A DNA stretch of 64,000 nucleotides from Gordionus sp. m RMFG-2023. Taxonomy: Eukaryota; Nematomorpha; Gordioida; Chordodea; Parachordodidae. The notes beneath the pieces are model-generated. The model ran no database searches and had not been told where the DNA came from. It saw nothing but the letters and a program-made list of their open reading frames with translations. Made by a program: the position numbers and the translations under genes. Of this stretch, positions 1 to 11,900 are shown in pieces. The DNA lies in the NCBI RefSeq assembly GCF_954871325.1, contig NC_088775.1, positions 77,725,561 to 77,789,560 on the forward strand, in the 5' to 3' direction. Each line of letters opens with the position of its first letter. Positions within the stretch are counted from its first letter, which is position 1.

Positions 1-80
1 GATCGGGGGTCCGGGATGGTCAATGACTGGATCCAGGGGGCCGGGTTTTATCTATTTAGTCATGGAATCACTTGGACAAC
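1..80 (+). other. GC-rich fragment, possible exon end or transposon end
   Basis: The first 80 bases are far richer in G+C than the surrounding sequence. Frame 1 is open and ends at a good 5' splice-like site (GTAAGT at about 80). The encoded stretch (with the string NDWIQGAGFYLFSHG) matches no family I recognise. It could be the last part of an exon cut by the window edge. It could equally be the GC-rich end of a MITE, of which this window has many. I see no continuation downstream that I can join to it. Confidence 0.2.
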
Positions 81-2240
81 GTAAGTTTTAAAGTTTATTC
101 GAATCAGAGAAATTACAATAAAAAAAAGAAATTCTATTACAAAAACAAATATTTAATGATTAATGGTGTTTTGTTTTCCACCTTTATAATTTTTAAAACA
201 AAGGGGGAAAGAAAAAGTTAACATTACTTGTCAGTCATTAATGTCAGTATTACTAAATAATAAAAAATTTTAACAATATATGTCAGTCATAAATATCAGT
301 ATTACTAAATTTTATAATGATATTTTATTAAAATATATTATAACGTCAATCACAAATGTCAGTATTACTAAAGAGAGTTAATTTAAATTTAAGTTAAAAT
401 ATCAAGTCACACTGGATTTCCAGCCCACTCCCTCCCCTCTCCCCTAAAAATCCCAGATCATCAATATCTCCCCCACCCCTTCGTTCGAACAGCCAAATGG
501 CACTGCATTGAATTCATTAACAATACCACTACCAGATGCTAAAATATGTATTATAATATAAATATTTTAATAATTAATTTACAGTAATAGATAGTCTGTC
601 ATTATTTTAGGCTTAACATTATTAATTTAATATCCCCAGGTTGGATATTTAAGCTAGAGTACCTTGTTTTATTAAATGTTTAATTAATTTATCAAACCTT
701 ATATTCTTGGATATGATATTTCTTCTCTTTTTAAACTTTATTGGAATATCGTCAATTATGTAGAGGCTCTTCCTAACATAATTATTCCTGGGGTTTTATT
801 AGGGTAACCTTGTTTGCTAGAAAAAACTTATCTCAAAAAACATTCTATTTGGTTATTATTATTTTTTTATAAGTTAATTTTTATTTATTAATTATAACTT
901 TGATTGTATTTATTTACCCCCTCCCTTGAATCACCATTAACAGTAAGGAAGAGAATTAAGTTAAGCCACAGGAGTGACAATATACACCTATACCTACTAT
1001 AACTATTTTTTATTTTTTTCATAAAAAAAAGAATTTTATTAAAATAAATTTTTATAAACATTTGTATATAAATTAAAAACTAAATATTATTTAAAATAAA
1101 AGAAATCGACCTTCATCATATTTTAGCATCCACCAAAAATTTTATTAATTTCCCGCTCATATTTCGTTTAATTTAATCAAGACCACATTACGGTAGAAGT
1201 TTATTCAAAAGTTTTTAAATATTGGATTAATGATATAATAAATAATTTTTTAGGTTTATCAACATCTATTGAGGTTGTAAATGCGGATCTCAAAGAAATT
1301 ACAATGACTGAAGCGGCAGGGGAAGATCATTACAATAAAGTGAAGTACCTTTTACTTTCAGCTCGTATTATCTTATTAAAAACGGAATGAAAGAAGAATT
1401 AACATTTCTTAATAAATTTACAAAAGCAATAATATTATCACAGCGTTCAAGCTCAACGAGCTTTATATTAATCTACCATAGAATAAATTGTTAAAAATAA
1501 ATTTAAAAAATATTTATTATACCTTTTTCTTTAGGCGCTCCCATAGAAATCCATACTATTTTTAATATAAGAATTTCATAATATCTCAAAATAAATGTTT
1601 ACATGCTCAATATAATATTTTTCACTAATATTTAGACCTGTGCCCGATTACACGCCGGGAAACCGCCAAGTCAATATTTTTTTATGGTGGTGGCGTGGTA
1701 TACATAACTTTTAGAATGCTAAATTATATATTAAATTATTATTATTTAATTTGAATATTAACATTAATATAATTAAAAAATGAATTGTTTCTATTGGCAT
1801 AATAATAAAATAGTTTATATCAATCATATTCATACATCATATTTCAAAATTATACATATATTAGTACAAATTAATTTATTTTATGGACTTACACGTTTTA
1901 AACTACCATATGTTTATTGCCAGCTCTAATTGATGTTTTTTGAGTATCTTTTTAATATATAAACTATTATATATTTATATAGAACTTTATTTTGAAATTT
2001 TAAATTTGTTTCATTCAGCTCTAATTATTTTAATGTGTATAAAATAAATATAAAATCTAATAGGGTGATTTTTGATATGCTAGATGGATTTAATGTTTGA
2101 TTCTCTAAACATTGATTTTCTAAAGGTTTGAAATTTAAATAAAATGATTACTATAAAAAATAAATATTATATATGATTCCTTATAATGGCCTGATAGGAC
2201 AAAAAATAATATTAATGTATTATGTGTTTATTTATAAATA
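81..2240. other. gene-poor AT-rich region with two exon-like scraps
   Basis: Mostly simple AT-rich sequence. At about 1252-1357 there is an open plus-strand stretch after a T-rich AG (encoding IEVVNADLKEITMTEA and on). At about 1625-1692 there is a second open stretch after TATTTAG, with the string GKPPSQYFFMVV. Both look more protein-like than their surroundings, but neither can be assigned or linked. A pyrimidine-rich patch lies at 415-510. Confidence 0.3.
230..372 (+). repeat. three diverged copies of a ~29-bp repeat
   Basis: A motif close to GTCAGTCATTAATGTCAG followed by TATTACTAAA occurs at about 230, 282 and 345, separated by AT-rich spacers of differing length. Copies differ at several bases. 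No function is evident. Confidence 0.7.
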
Positions 2241-2249
2241 AAGGCGCAT

Positions 2250-3880
2250 TTTTAGATTGATTCTAGACCAAGATTCTGTTCTATCACTTTTGATTTATGG
2301 ACAGATCATTACAAGCGTCGAAATTAGATCACGTTTATTTTTCGTCATTTAAATAATTTTGATTTAAAATAGATCGGTGAAACCATATTATCTGAGATCG
2401 ATAGTATGGAAGAGGAATTCCATTTCCAATTAAACTATACAGATGGTAACTGATGCTGGGGCTGATGTCAAAGGAAATGTCAGATTGGGTGATTATGTTA
2501 TAAGCATCATTTATCCTTAGGGCATGGACTTCATAGTAACAGTTGATGGCATAAAAAAGTTACCACAATTAATATTTGATTAAAAAAAATAGAGAAATCA
2601 TATTAGCCCTTAGATATCGAGTAGCTGATTTGGAATGTGAAATTGAAGATGAGCATCATATATGTCTGCTATTAATTTATTAGACATATCATATTTTGGA
2701 TATTGAATATTCTGATCCATACCTTGATGAACATTTTGATACTGGTGAAGCTGATAATATAAATTGCATTTCGCTAACAGATCTAAATAATTCGAAGTTT
2801 TAAAATTAAATTGCCTTACCCACTGGTACAGCTTATTAATTATGATAGAAAGTATACGTAGTGTTCAAGATTCCTATAAATAATTTAGGAAATTCGAAAA
2901 GCCTTTTAATAACGAATGGATATAATTAACGAACTTTACACATTATTAAATCCATTCAGAGGGTCGGTGGACTTTTTCCTCTCCCATAAGGGATCTACAA
3001 TAAATTTAGGATTATTATTAATGAATAAATTTGATTGCTCAGATATCATTTGTCTAAAAGAATATAAGCAAAAAAAGCTTAACCATAGGTTTCCAATAAC
3101 CGAATTACAAGTAATTTATTTTATATTATATTTTATTAAATTATAAATTAAATAATCCAAGATTTCAAAATCTTATAAAATTGTTTTAGAATTGTTAATA
3201 TTTTCGACCATTACGGTAAAATTTACTTAAGGTAAGTTTGATTTTTTTTTTATTTTATAATATTATAGATAAGTTAATAGTTCATTTGTTAACACTTCGA
3301 ACGACTAACTTAAAATTATAAACAAAATGATTGCTTAATTATATTATATTAGCACATTAAATAAATATAATATATATAAAGGATTGTAAAAAAAAGCTTG
3401 AGAGCAAAAATATTACGCTCTATATTGTTATTATACTTGAATCAAATGATCTATCTTATAAAACATATTATATAACAGTATATTCATAATTTAATGGTGA
3501 AGATGAGTGTCGAACTAGCGACCTTCGCATTATTATGAAACGACATCATTGCAATCTGAAATTAGACATCAAAACTTATAGAGCATGATAGAAATGCACA
3601 GAGTAAAAATCTAGTTGAAGATAATGCCCAGTTCATATATAGCTAAAATAGATCATAAACATTCTCTTCCAAGCAACGATTATAACAACATCAATAGCGA
3701 TCAAGAATGCCATATTTTACTCAGCAACATAGTATACCAGAAGAGGATTCACGAACCTTTTTGATAAAAAGAGACTGGAACTTCCTATGCTTGCTAATTT
3801 AGCTAGGGTTCGTTGTATAGCTGCAACCAGTATACCCAGCGCAAGAATTTCCCATTGCTGGATTAATACCTGTAGTAAAG
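2250..3880 (+). mobile_element. eroded hAT-family transposase
   Basis: Scattered plus-strand reading frames spell out the domains of a hAT transposase in order. A block near 2280 reads CSITFDLWTDHYKR, the RNase-H-like start. A VTDAGADVKGN block with the second catalytic region lies near 2450, followed by GHGLH and VDGIKKLPQL. A 76-codon open stretch at 2916-3146 reads like the helical insertion domain (INELYTLLNPF, LNHRFPITELQVI). A block near 3770-3880 reads LELPMLANLARV then AATSIPSAR, the C-terminal dimerisation (hATC) region. Many stops and frame changes separate these blocks, so it is an inactive relic. I did not find its terminal inverted repeats. Confidence 0.8.
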
Positions 3881-3889
3881 GATTAATTT

Positions 3890-5339
3890 ATTGTAATATT
3901 TTATTTACATATTATGATATTTGTCATTTAGATATGATTATATATATATATTTACGATTAATATAATAGGTGTTGTTTAACTTCCTAATGTGTGATGTAC
4001 ACGCTTATCCTTAATGTTTCTACTGGTATCGCATTATGATTGAATTATAAAACTGAATAAAATGTCAATGATAACTGATATACATTGTTATTGAATTATA
4101 AAACTAAATAAAATGTAAATGATGGTTCCACCTTCGCTTAAATACCCAATGCAAAAGGATTTCTTTATGTCCCACGAATCTTGATAAAATACTATTTATT
4201 CATAACATGATTTCTGATTTATTATATTTCATACAATATATTTTTCTTGCATTCAAAATCTATATTTTAATTTGTTATAATAAACATTAGAATATTACTA
4301 ATATGGGTGGTTTATGTAACTCTGATCTGAGTAAAAATGCAATTCCTTAGTCTATTTCTGAGAATGAGAAAGTACATAAACTTAAATTGGGGAGATATAG
4401 ATAATAATTTAAGATATTAATTAAACTATACTTAACAATATGTTAGAAATAAGAGCCTAAATAAATTTTAAAAAAAATGCAATACATTCAAAGGTTTTAA
4501 ACCTTTTTATATTAGTTTAATGTTTAATAATATCAGCTAACTCCGAATAGAGAGATTTATTTAATCAAACTTCCTAATTATTTATAAAGTTTGACAGCTG
4601 AGAGATTTATTAAATGAATAAAACTAAAGGTCCATTGATTTATAAAAGAAGAAATAAGAATAATGAATATAAAGTTGAAATGATTTTCTTAAAAGATGAA
4701 AACTATGTATCTGAATGAGTAAATGATTTCAACTGTAGCCAATGAGGACATAATATGTCATTGACTGTAGGACAAAAAATTCAAAATTATGAAAAAATAT
4801 TTTACTATGAAAATTGTCAGAAAGGCATAAAGCATATAAAAAGCTCGTAAGACGATTAAAAGCATGAAAATTGCATAGAGAATAATGCACAACTTCTTAA
4901 TATGCAAAGAGCAGACAAATTACGCCCAAAGGCCAAAACATAGAAAAATAAAATATTACATGAAAGCACGCAAAAAGATGCAAGAGCACGTATAATATGA
5001 AAAAGAGACGCATAAAAGACAAAATGATAATAAAAGTCATAGAATGACGCAATAACAAGAAAAGTATACAAAAAAATTCAAAGAGGCAAAATGACATAGA
5101 GCAAGAGCATCTAATAAGAGTTAAATATGTCAAAAATATTCGAACATGCTGGTTTTTTGAGGGCTGTTCGGGTACATTATAAATCAAAAAATTATTCATT
5201 ATATGGATGAGATACTTTTATAGATAAATAGCAAAACAAGTCATATATTAAATGAGTGTAAATTTTAAAAATATCGATGGCTCTAAAAAGAGCTTATAGT
5301 AAAAATATACCTAAAAAATGTGAAAATAACAAACAAAAT
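3890..5339. other. intergenic, no supported gene
   Basis: AT-rich sequence between the hAT relic and the tRNA gene. From about 4620 to 5200 the plus strand is purine-biased and fairly open, with short broken frames. The minus-strand open frames at 4856-5199 are hydrophobic, low in complexity, overlap each other in two frames and match nothing I know, so I treat them as chance. Confidence 0.5.
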
Positions 5340-5412
5340 CGACCACGGAGGGACTCGAACCCCCAATCTTCCGATTCGAAGTCGGACGCCTTATCCATTA
5401 GGCCACGCAGTC
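5340..5412 (-). tRNA. tRNA-Arg-TCG: tRNA-Arg (anticodon TCG)
   Basis: The minus strand folds as a complete 73-nt tRNA. The 7-bp acceptor stem begins GACTGCG and pairs with CGTGGTC, including G-T wobbles. The D-arm reads TGGCCTAATGGATAAGGC. The anticodon stem TCCGA/TCGGA encloses the loop CTTCGAA, giving anticodon TCG (arginine, CGA codons). The T-arm has GGTTCGAGTCC, which also supplies the internal B box, and G is the discriminator. CCA is not encoded and there is no intron. A TTTT immediately 3' (5336-5339 on the minus strand) fits a Pol III terminator. It is divergent from the nicotinamidase gene, whose start codon lies about 70 bp away. Confidence 0.97.
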
Positions 5413-5481
5413 AGTTAAAGAAATGGTGATAAGTTATAATTTATAACAAACATAAATTATCAAAATAATTATAAATGTATT

Positions 5482-5947
5482 ATGGTTTTTTTTAATATTA
5501 TGAATGTGTCAAATATTAAAAACGCTTTACTTTTGGTGGATGTTCAAAATGACTTTATTAGTGGCTCATTAGCACTGAAAAATTGTCCTGCTAAAGAAGA
5601 TGGAGCAGATATAATTCCAATAATAAATGATGAAATTCTCCAGGATCAACTATGTTCACAATTTTTTTCTATTATAGTATATACTCAAGATTGGCATCCA
5701 AAAAGTCATTGCTCCTTTATTGATAATATTGAACATTCTCATTTTGATTATCAAAGCAATATAGTACATTTAGTAAATATAATAGAAAAACAATTTTATT
5801 GTATTATAGGCTAAGCCAACAGATGTCAAAGTATTTGATCAAGTTTATTTAAAATATCCTCTCCTTAACATAACATACCCTCAAATAATGTGGCCTAAAC
5901 ATTGCATTGATAATACTTGGGGCGCTGAATTATGTAAGGATCTAAAA
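5482..5947 (+). CDS. Naam: nicotinamidase exons 1 and 2 with a 37-nt intron
   Basis: Exon 1 (5482-5772, 97 codons) carries the catalytic aspartate and the DWHP metal-binding block. Exon 2 (5810-5947, 46 codons) carries WPKHC and TWGAEL. Between them is a tiny AT-rich intron of 37 nt (GTAAAT...TATAG), or 46 nt if the upstream GTACAT is used. Both choices keep the frame. Exon 2 ends at CTAAAA/GTATCA, phase 0. Confidence 0.88.
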
Positions 5948-8900
5948 GTATCATAACTGAAAAATTTGAAACTTCCATTTATAAATTTTATATATGTCAC
6001 CTTACTATTTAGTTCCTGAAAATTTTTTGAAATATAATTAATAATATAAAAATTATTAATTAGATATGAATATTTTTGCAACAAAAATATTTCATGAGAA
6101 TAGCCAGTAATCTACTTGTGTTTTATAATTGAATTTGGGGTCCAAACTCAATAGTAGGCAAAGGGAAAAAAGGTGAGATTATTCAAATTTTTATATTTGG
6201 ATGGTAGAGTTTTTTACTTAGAAAATGAAATTTTGTGAAACAATTGGCTTCACTTAATAATCCTAAGTGAGGGGAACATCATATTTCCATGAGATGAGGG
6301 TTATTAGAAGGCTGCAATGGGCAGGTTTTTTCCATTTTCCCATTGTTTTATAATTTTTTAACCCATTTACATGCCAGCCTGGTTTTTCTAAATTCACTTG
6401 CTCAACCCATTTACCTGAAAATTTTGTTTAACCTGCCCAACCAATGCTTAGAATTATTTGATTGGCTGGTTTGGTTTATTATTTATTTTATGTATATATT
6501 TTTACTTTAACCTAATTACTATCAAATAAAACATTAATTGGCTTTTTTATTTTGAATTTACAACTTCTTATAGATTGAAAATTTCCTGGATGGCTCAAGG
6601 AAATTTTCTATCAGGTTTTTTTTAGTTTGGATGATAATTGTTTTTACCCAAATTCTGGACAAAAGTACACTAGAAAAAAAAGACATGGAACAAAAATACT
6701 TTTGACCCTTTAATACTCTGTGTAGGGTATATAGGGTCCCAGGCATGCTAGAATTGAAATGACATAATAACGGTTAATTATATATATCTCGAATTATCAG
6801 TATCCTATCCTCATTAAATATATCTTAGAATCTATATTCTAAATTTCATTTATGTAGGTTTAGTAGTTTCAAAGATATAAGCATTCTATGACTGATTGGG
6901 GTCTGTTTATTGTATTTAATACATGCATAGAAAGTAGGAAAAAATTATAAATTAATTTTACACTTGATCTCATGGTGAAAATAATCAAATATTTGAAGCA
7001 GGGTTGTGCTTGACTGGTCAAATATGATTCCGTCAATTGACCGATATTTAATTAACTGGTCAAATTTGATATACCTATGTGTGGAAGAAATGATTATTTT
7101 AAAAAAAAAAAATTTCTTTCTTTTCTAAGCATTTAAAAGAATTATTAAAATTTGGGTATTTTTGTCCTGGTGTCTTTTTGTTCAGTGGTATTTTTGTCCA
7201 GGGTACTTTGTGCCAAAAATGATTCTAACTGATTATTATTTGTCTGGCCTCTAAAATATATTTTGTACAAGTTTCCCATAAAAAAGACCTAATCCAAAAA
7301 TATTTTTTCCAGACCATGGGCTGATTTTTTAAACTGATTGGAACTGCTAGATACTATAAATACAACTATTCCATTTACTATACAATTTCAAAACGTATCT
7401 TCCATAATCACTCATGGTATGTAGGAAATATATATTCTTCAAAATCTATGCCTACAAATGATATTGTAACCTATGTTTTCGGAAATGGCAGTATTTCTCC
7501 CTGGTGAACATAGATATACATTATTTTAAAATAACTAAATCACACAATAACCTGAATGAGTTATTTTATCCCATTTGATGACCTTTGCCGATTTTGAGTA
7601 TCATTTTCTATCGAATATAAGAATTAGAGGTCTGCTATGGGCCCACCCATTATAAAGCTCAGAAAAATAAATATTAAAAATGACTTAAAGAGATTGAAAA
7701 GGTTAGAAATGTATGTAAAAGATTACAATGAAAAAATCCTAAAGAGAATATTGTATGCATGATAAAGAAAAAACGAAAGAATTGTTAAAAAAATGGACCT
7801 AAATGTATAAATTATTTTTAAAAAGACAAAAGAATTATCAAAAATGAGAAGCAAAATAAATTAAGAGAAGATATAGTAAGAATAATAAAGTAAAGAAAAT
7901 CGCAAAAAGTTAGAAATAAATTGAGAAAAGATACAGTAAGAAAGATAACGTAAAGAAATCGCAAAAATTTAGAAATAAATTTAAGAAAAATTGACAAAAA
8001 ATTTAAAAAAAATTACGATTTTCCTTTTTTGAATGGGAATTTTCCTTTTTTGATTGACACTTTTCCTTTCCTTTTGGGAGTTTTCCTTTTTCGATTGACA
8101 CTTTTCCTTTTTTGATTGGACCTTTTCCTTTTTTGTTTGACACTTTTCCTTTTTTGATTGAACCTTTTCCTTTTCTTTTAAATTTTCCTTTTTTGATTGA
8201 CACTTTTCCTTTTTTGTTTGGGCCTTTTCCTTTTTTGATTGAACTTTTTCCTTTTATGATTCACCCTTTTCCTTTTTTGATCGGACCTTTTCCTTTTATG
8301 ATTGAAACTTTTTCTTTTTTGATTGGGACTTTTCCTTGGGAAACCCTGTATCTACCCTGATATTTGGTGGAGCATGTTAAAGCTGATAGGTCATGGAATA
8401 TTATGAACAAAATCTTGATAATATTTAATATGGTTGCACCAAAAATTCAATAGGTGAATCCTGCAGGCCAAGACAAAAGACCGTACCGGTACATATATTT
8501 TTTATTAAATAAACTTGAATCTGGCCAAAAAATATATTTACAAACTTGCGCCGGTTATTGCCAATAAAAATTTTATATTTTCTTTGTAAAACTTTAGACT
8601 TAAAAAATTTTTTAAACTACTATTATAGCGCACACAGTACACAATTTTTATAATTAATTTTTATATGGTCTGGTGACGTTGTTTAAATCAGGGCTTCAAA
8701 CCGGAACGAACCTTTATAATTTTAACTGTTATAAATATTTTTAGCCAGGTTCATAACGGTTTTTAAAAATAATTAATTTTTAATTATTAACCGAAATTTT
8801 AATTTTTCTATAGGGGCAAGAGTTGGGCAGTACCGCGAATACTTGTATTTAAGATACAAGATCCTTTTATATCTTGTACCCAGTATCTTTTTCACATTTC

Positions 8901-11900
8901 TAATAAGATACTAGTATCTGTATCTAAGATCCTTTGTTCTGAAAAGAATCTTGTTTCTTTCTTTTTAATATTAATGTTTAAAATTTTACATATCACAGTT
9001 TATATTTTATTAATTTCCTTTTTTTTTCAACCATATTTTAATATATTGACAGCCAAAATTAGCTGGAAAATTTACAACTCATATTAAGGTAGATAGATAA
9101 AAAATAACAACACCAAAATAGATTATAATATTTTATATACAAATGAACTTGATTGAATATCATTATCAATTTTATGTAATATTTTTAATTTGTAGGATGA
9201 TTAACACTCATGGTAGTGAAGAAGAAGGTGTGAAATTTAAATTATAAAAATAAATTTTATATGCAAAATTTTTAAGAATAAAAATTAAAAAACTATGTAC
9301 AGACAAGATGCAAAACCTGTATAAACAAAAAAATGATCTTAAACACAAATTTTGTTAAACATATTAAAGTATATTATTTATGTGTAGTTAAAAGGGACAT
9401 AGGTTATCTTAAAAATTTAAGTTTAAAATATTGTCTACCTTTATTAAAAGCTGCCCAAGAATGGGCAAAAGATTATAAGAAAATATTTTACTATGATTTG
9501 AATATAATGAGGCTTTTTCGACATCAATATCACATCCATATTTTTAGAACTTATGGATTGAGTCGGTTAATAAAAATAATAATTTCAAAATATATTAATA
9601 AAAGGCCCTAAATGTAGTACCAGAGTATATAATCAAGCTCAAACTATAACACCAAAGGATTAACATCTAATAAAGAAAATGATGATTATTTTTCTTTTGA
9701 TAAAACAAATGTTGCTGAATTCTATAATACAAATAACATTGAGTAGGAGGTTTAAAATTGTATTAAAGAAAGTCGAAATACATTATAGATACTTAATTAT
9801 CATCCTTCCATTAAGAAATTTTTTTATACATATAATACTCCAATACCTTCAACAGTTACAATTGAAAGGTTATTTAGTTTTGGTACAATGTTAAGTACGC
9901 CGAAACGGCAAAGGTCTAATGATAAATTATTTTAAAAATTTGATTATCTTATAAAATAATGAATGTAATATACTCTTTTGCAAATTAACATTTCAACTCT
10001 AATTAAAAATACTAGTCTCCCTTAAGAATAGGCTAATACTAATATTAAAATGCTTGATTATTATAATTAACTCATCATTAATTTTTTTTATTAATTATTG
10101 TTTGTATGTTATATTCTTCACAAATAAATATTAAAAACTGTAATTTATAAACTATTCCAATTTAATTGGTAATGATAATTTAAAAGTATCTGGTATATAT
10201 ACTCTAATTAAGCAAAAGATACAAGTACCTTTTATCTTGTATATTTTTGATATTTCTTTTTCACAAAGAATCTGTATCTGTGTCTAGATTCTTTTTCCGG
10301 AGGACCTGCCCAACTCTGGGGGCAATTTAATTCGTGATTTCTTTTCGATTTAAAATTTATTTACAATTAAATCGACATTATCTTCATATCAATCAATATT
10401 AATTTTATTGTTTCACTTAATTTACTCGATTTAATAGATATTAGGCAAATTACTAGTTAATTATTAGATAAGAAATAATCTTCATCGTTAAATTAAATAA
10501 GGAATTATAAAAATATAAATTAAAAAATTCTTAATTTTTTTAAAAAAAATCAAATTTATAAAAACCGGAACGAACCGAAAAGAACCGTTGTAAATTCTAA
10601 ACCGAACCAACCCGGTTCAAAGCTCTAGTTTAAATCTTAGGTAAAATGTGTAATTTAACTGCTTTATTTATCAAATTAGTAAAAACTTGCTATTTTGTTT
10701 AAATTATTGGTGCACCAATACCACTTTTTGGAGGTCGATCCGATATCATATTTTATTTTGTATTCTGTAAACATACTAATCGTTTTAATATTAAATGCAT
10801 ACATCTAGTGCAGGCGCGTACGCAGGAATTTTGTCTGGGGGGGGGGGAATAAAATTTTTTAAGAAATATTATTGATAATTAAAAATACTAAGCATAAATT
10901 TATTAGGACTAATAACTTTTCTAATACGCAATTTTAAATTAATGTGAATTACAAAAAAATTATATATATGAACCGGCATTGAAAAACTATAAAATAAATG
11001 TGAATTATAAAATATAAAGTGAATATATAACCCCGATATGAATCACTTAAAGGACCCAAAATTGAAATTTGAATTTTTTGAGCCTTTAAAATATATAAAG
11101 TATAAAAAATTTAAATGTTGGAAATATAAATTAATACACAAAAAGTTTCATAGTAATAATTGTATTTTGTTTGTTTGAGCTAATTTTTCAATTATCTATC
11201 CTTGCTTGGCGTTAAATGCCATCTACTTTCAGAAGTTGTATTTCATAGGTATGTTTTTCAGAGACTTGCCGGCCCGGCCACCGAGCCGGACCGTATTTTA
11301 ATTTTTTTAAACATACCCGGGCCGGGCTTGAAATTTTTAAAAAAAAACACCCGGGCGGGGCCTGAAAATTTTTTCAAAAAAAATATCCGGGCCAAGCTGT
11401 ATATTTTATAACCAAATATTTGAAATCGCCATTATTAGATAAAAAATAAATATAATTTATTTTAAAAAAAATCGGGCCGGGCCTGAAAATTTTTTTAAAA
11501 AAACCCCGGGCCCAAAAAAATTTTTAAAAAAAATCTGGGCTTTGCCCTGCAAATGGTACCTCTGCAGGGCTCTGTTATTCTTCTTAAAAAAGAGAATGTT
11601 CTCTCATTAGTTTACTAATGGGAAGAGTTGCAAATATATATATAACCATTTTGATACATTGGGAATATAATCTAAAATGTGTTTGAAATAATGCAAAGCA
11701 TCCATAGCATTTTTTGGGACTGTATCAACCATAGTTAATATTTTAATCATAGTTATTCAGCTAATAAGGCATCATAAGATATTTTGACATCTTCATGATA
11801 AAAATCTAACAAATATTTATTTTTTTTCTATCACCATCTGAAAAAGGTTGAACAGGCTTATGTGGAAGTAATATCTGCGGATTTGCAAGTGCTGCATGAT

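Noticed and set aside
4856-5199. Two overlapping hydrophobic minus-strand frames (71 and 100 codons)
   Set aside because: They overlap in different frames, are low in complexity and mirror a purine-biased plus strand; no family resemblance.
8003-8360. Repetitive protein frames on both strands
   Set aside because: By-products of a 21-bp tandem repeat whose unit is a multiple of three.
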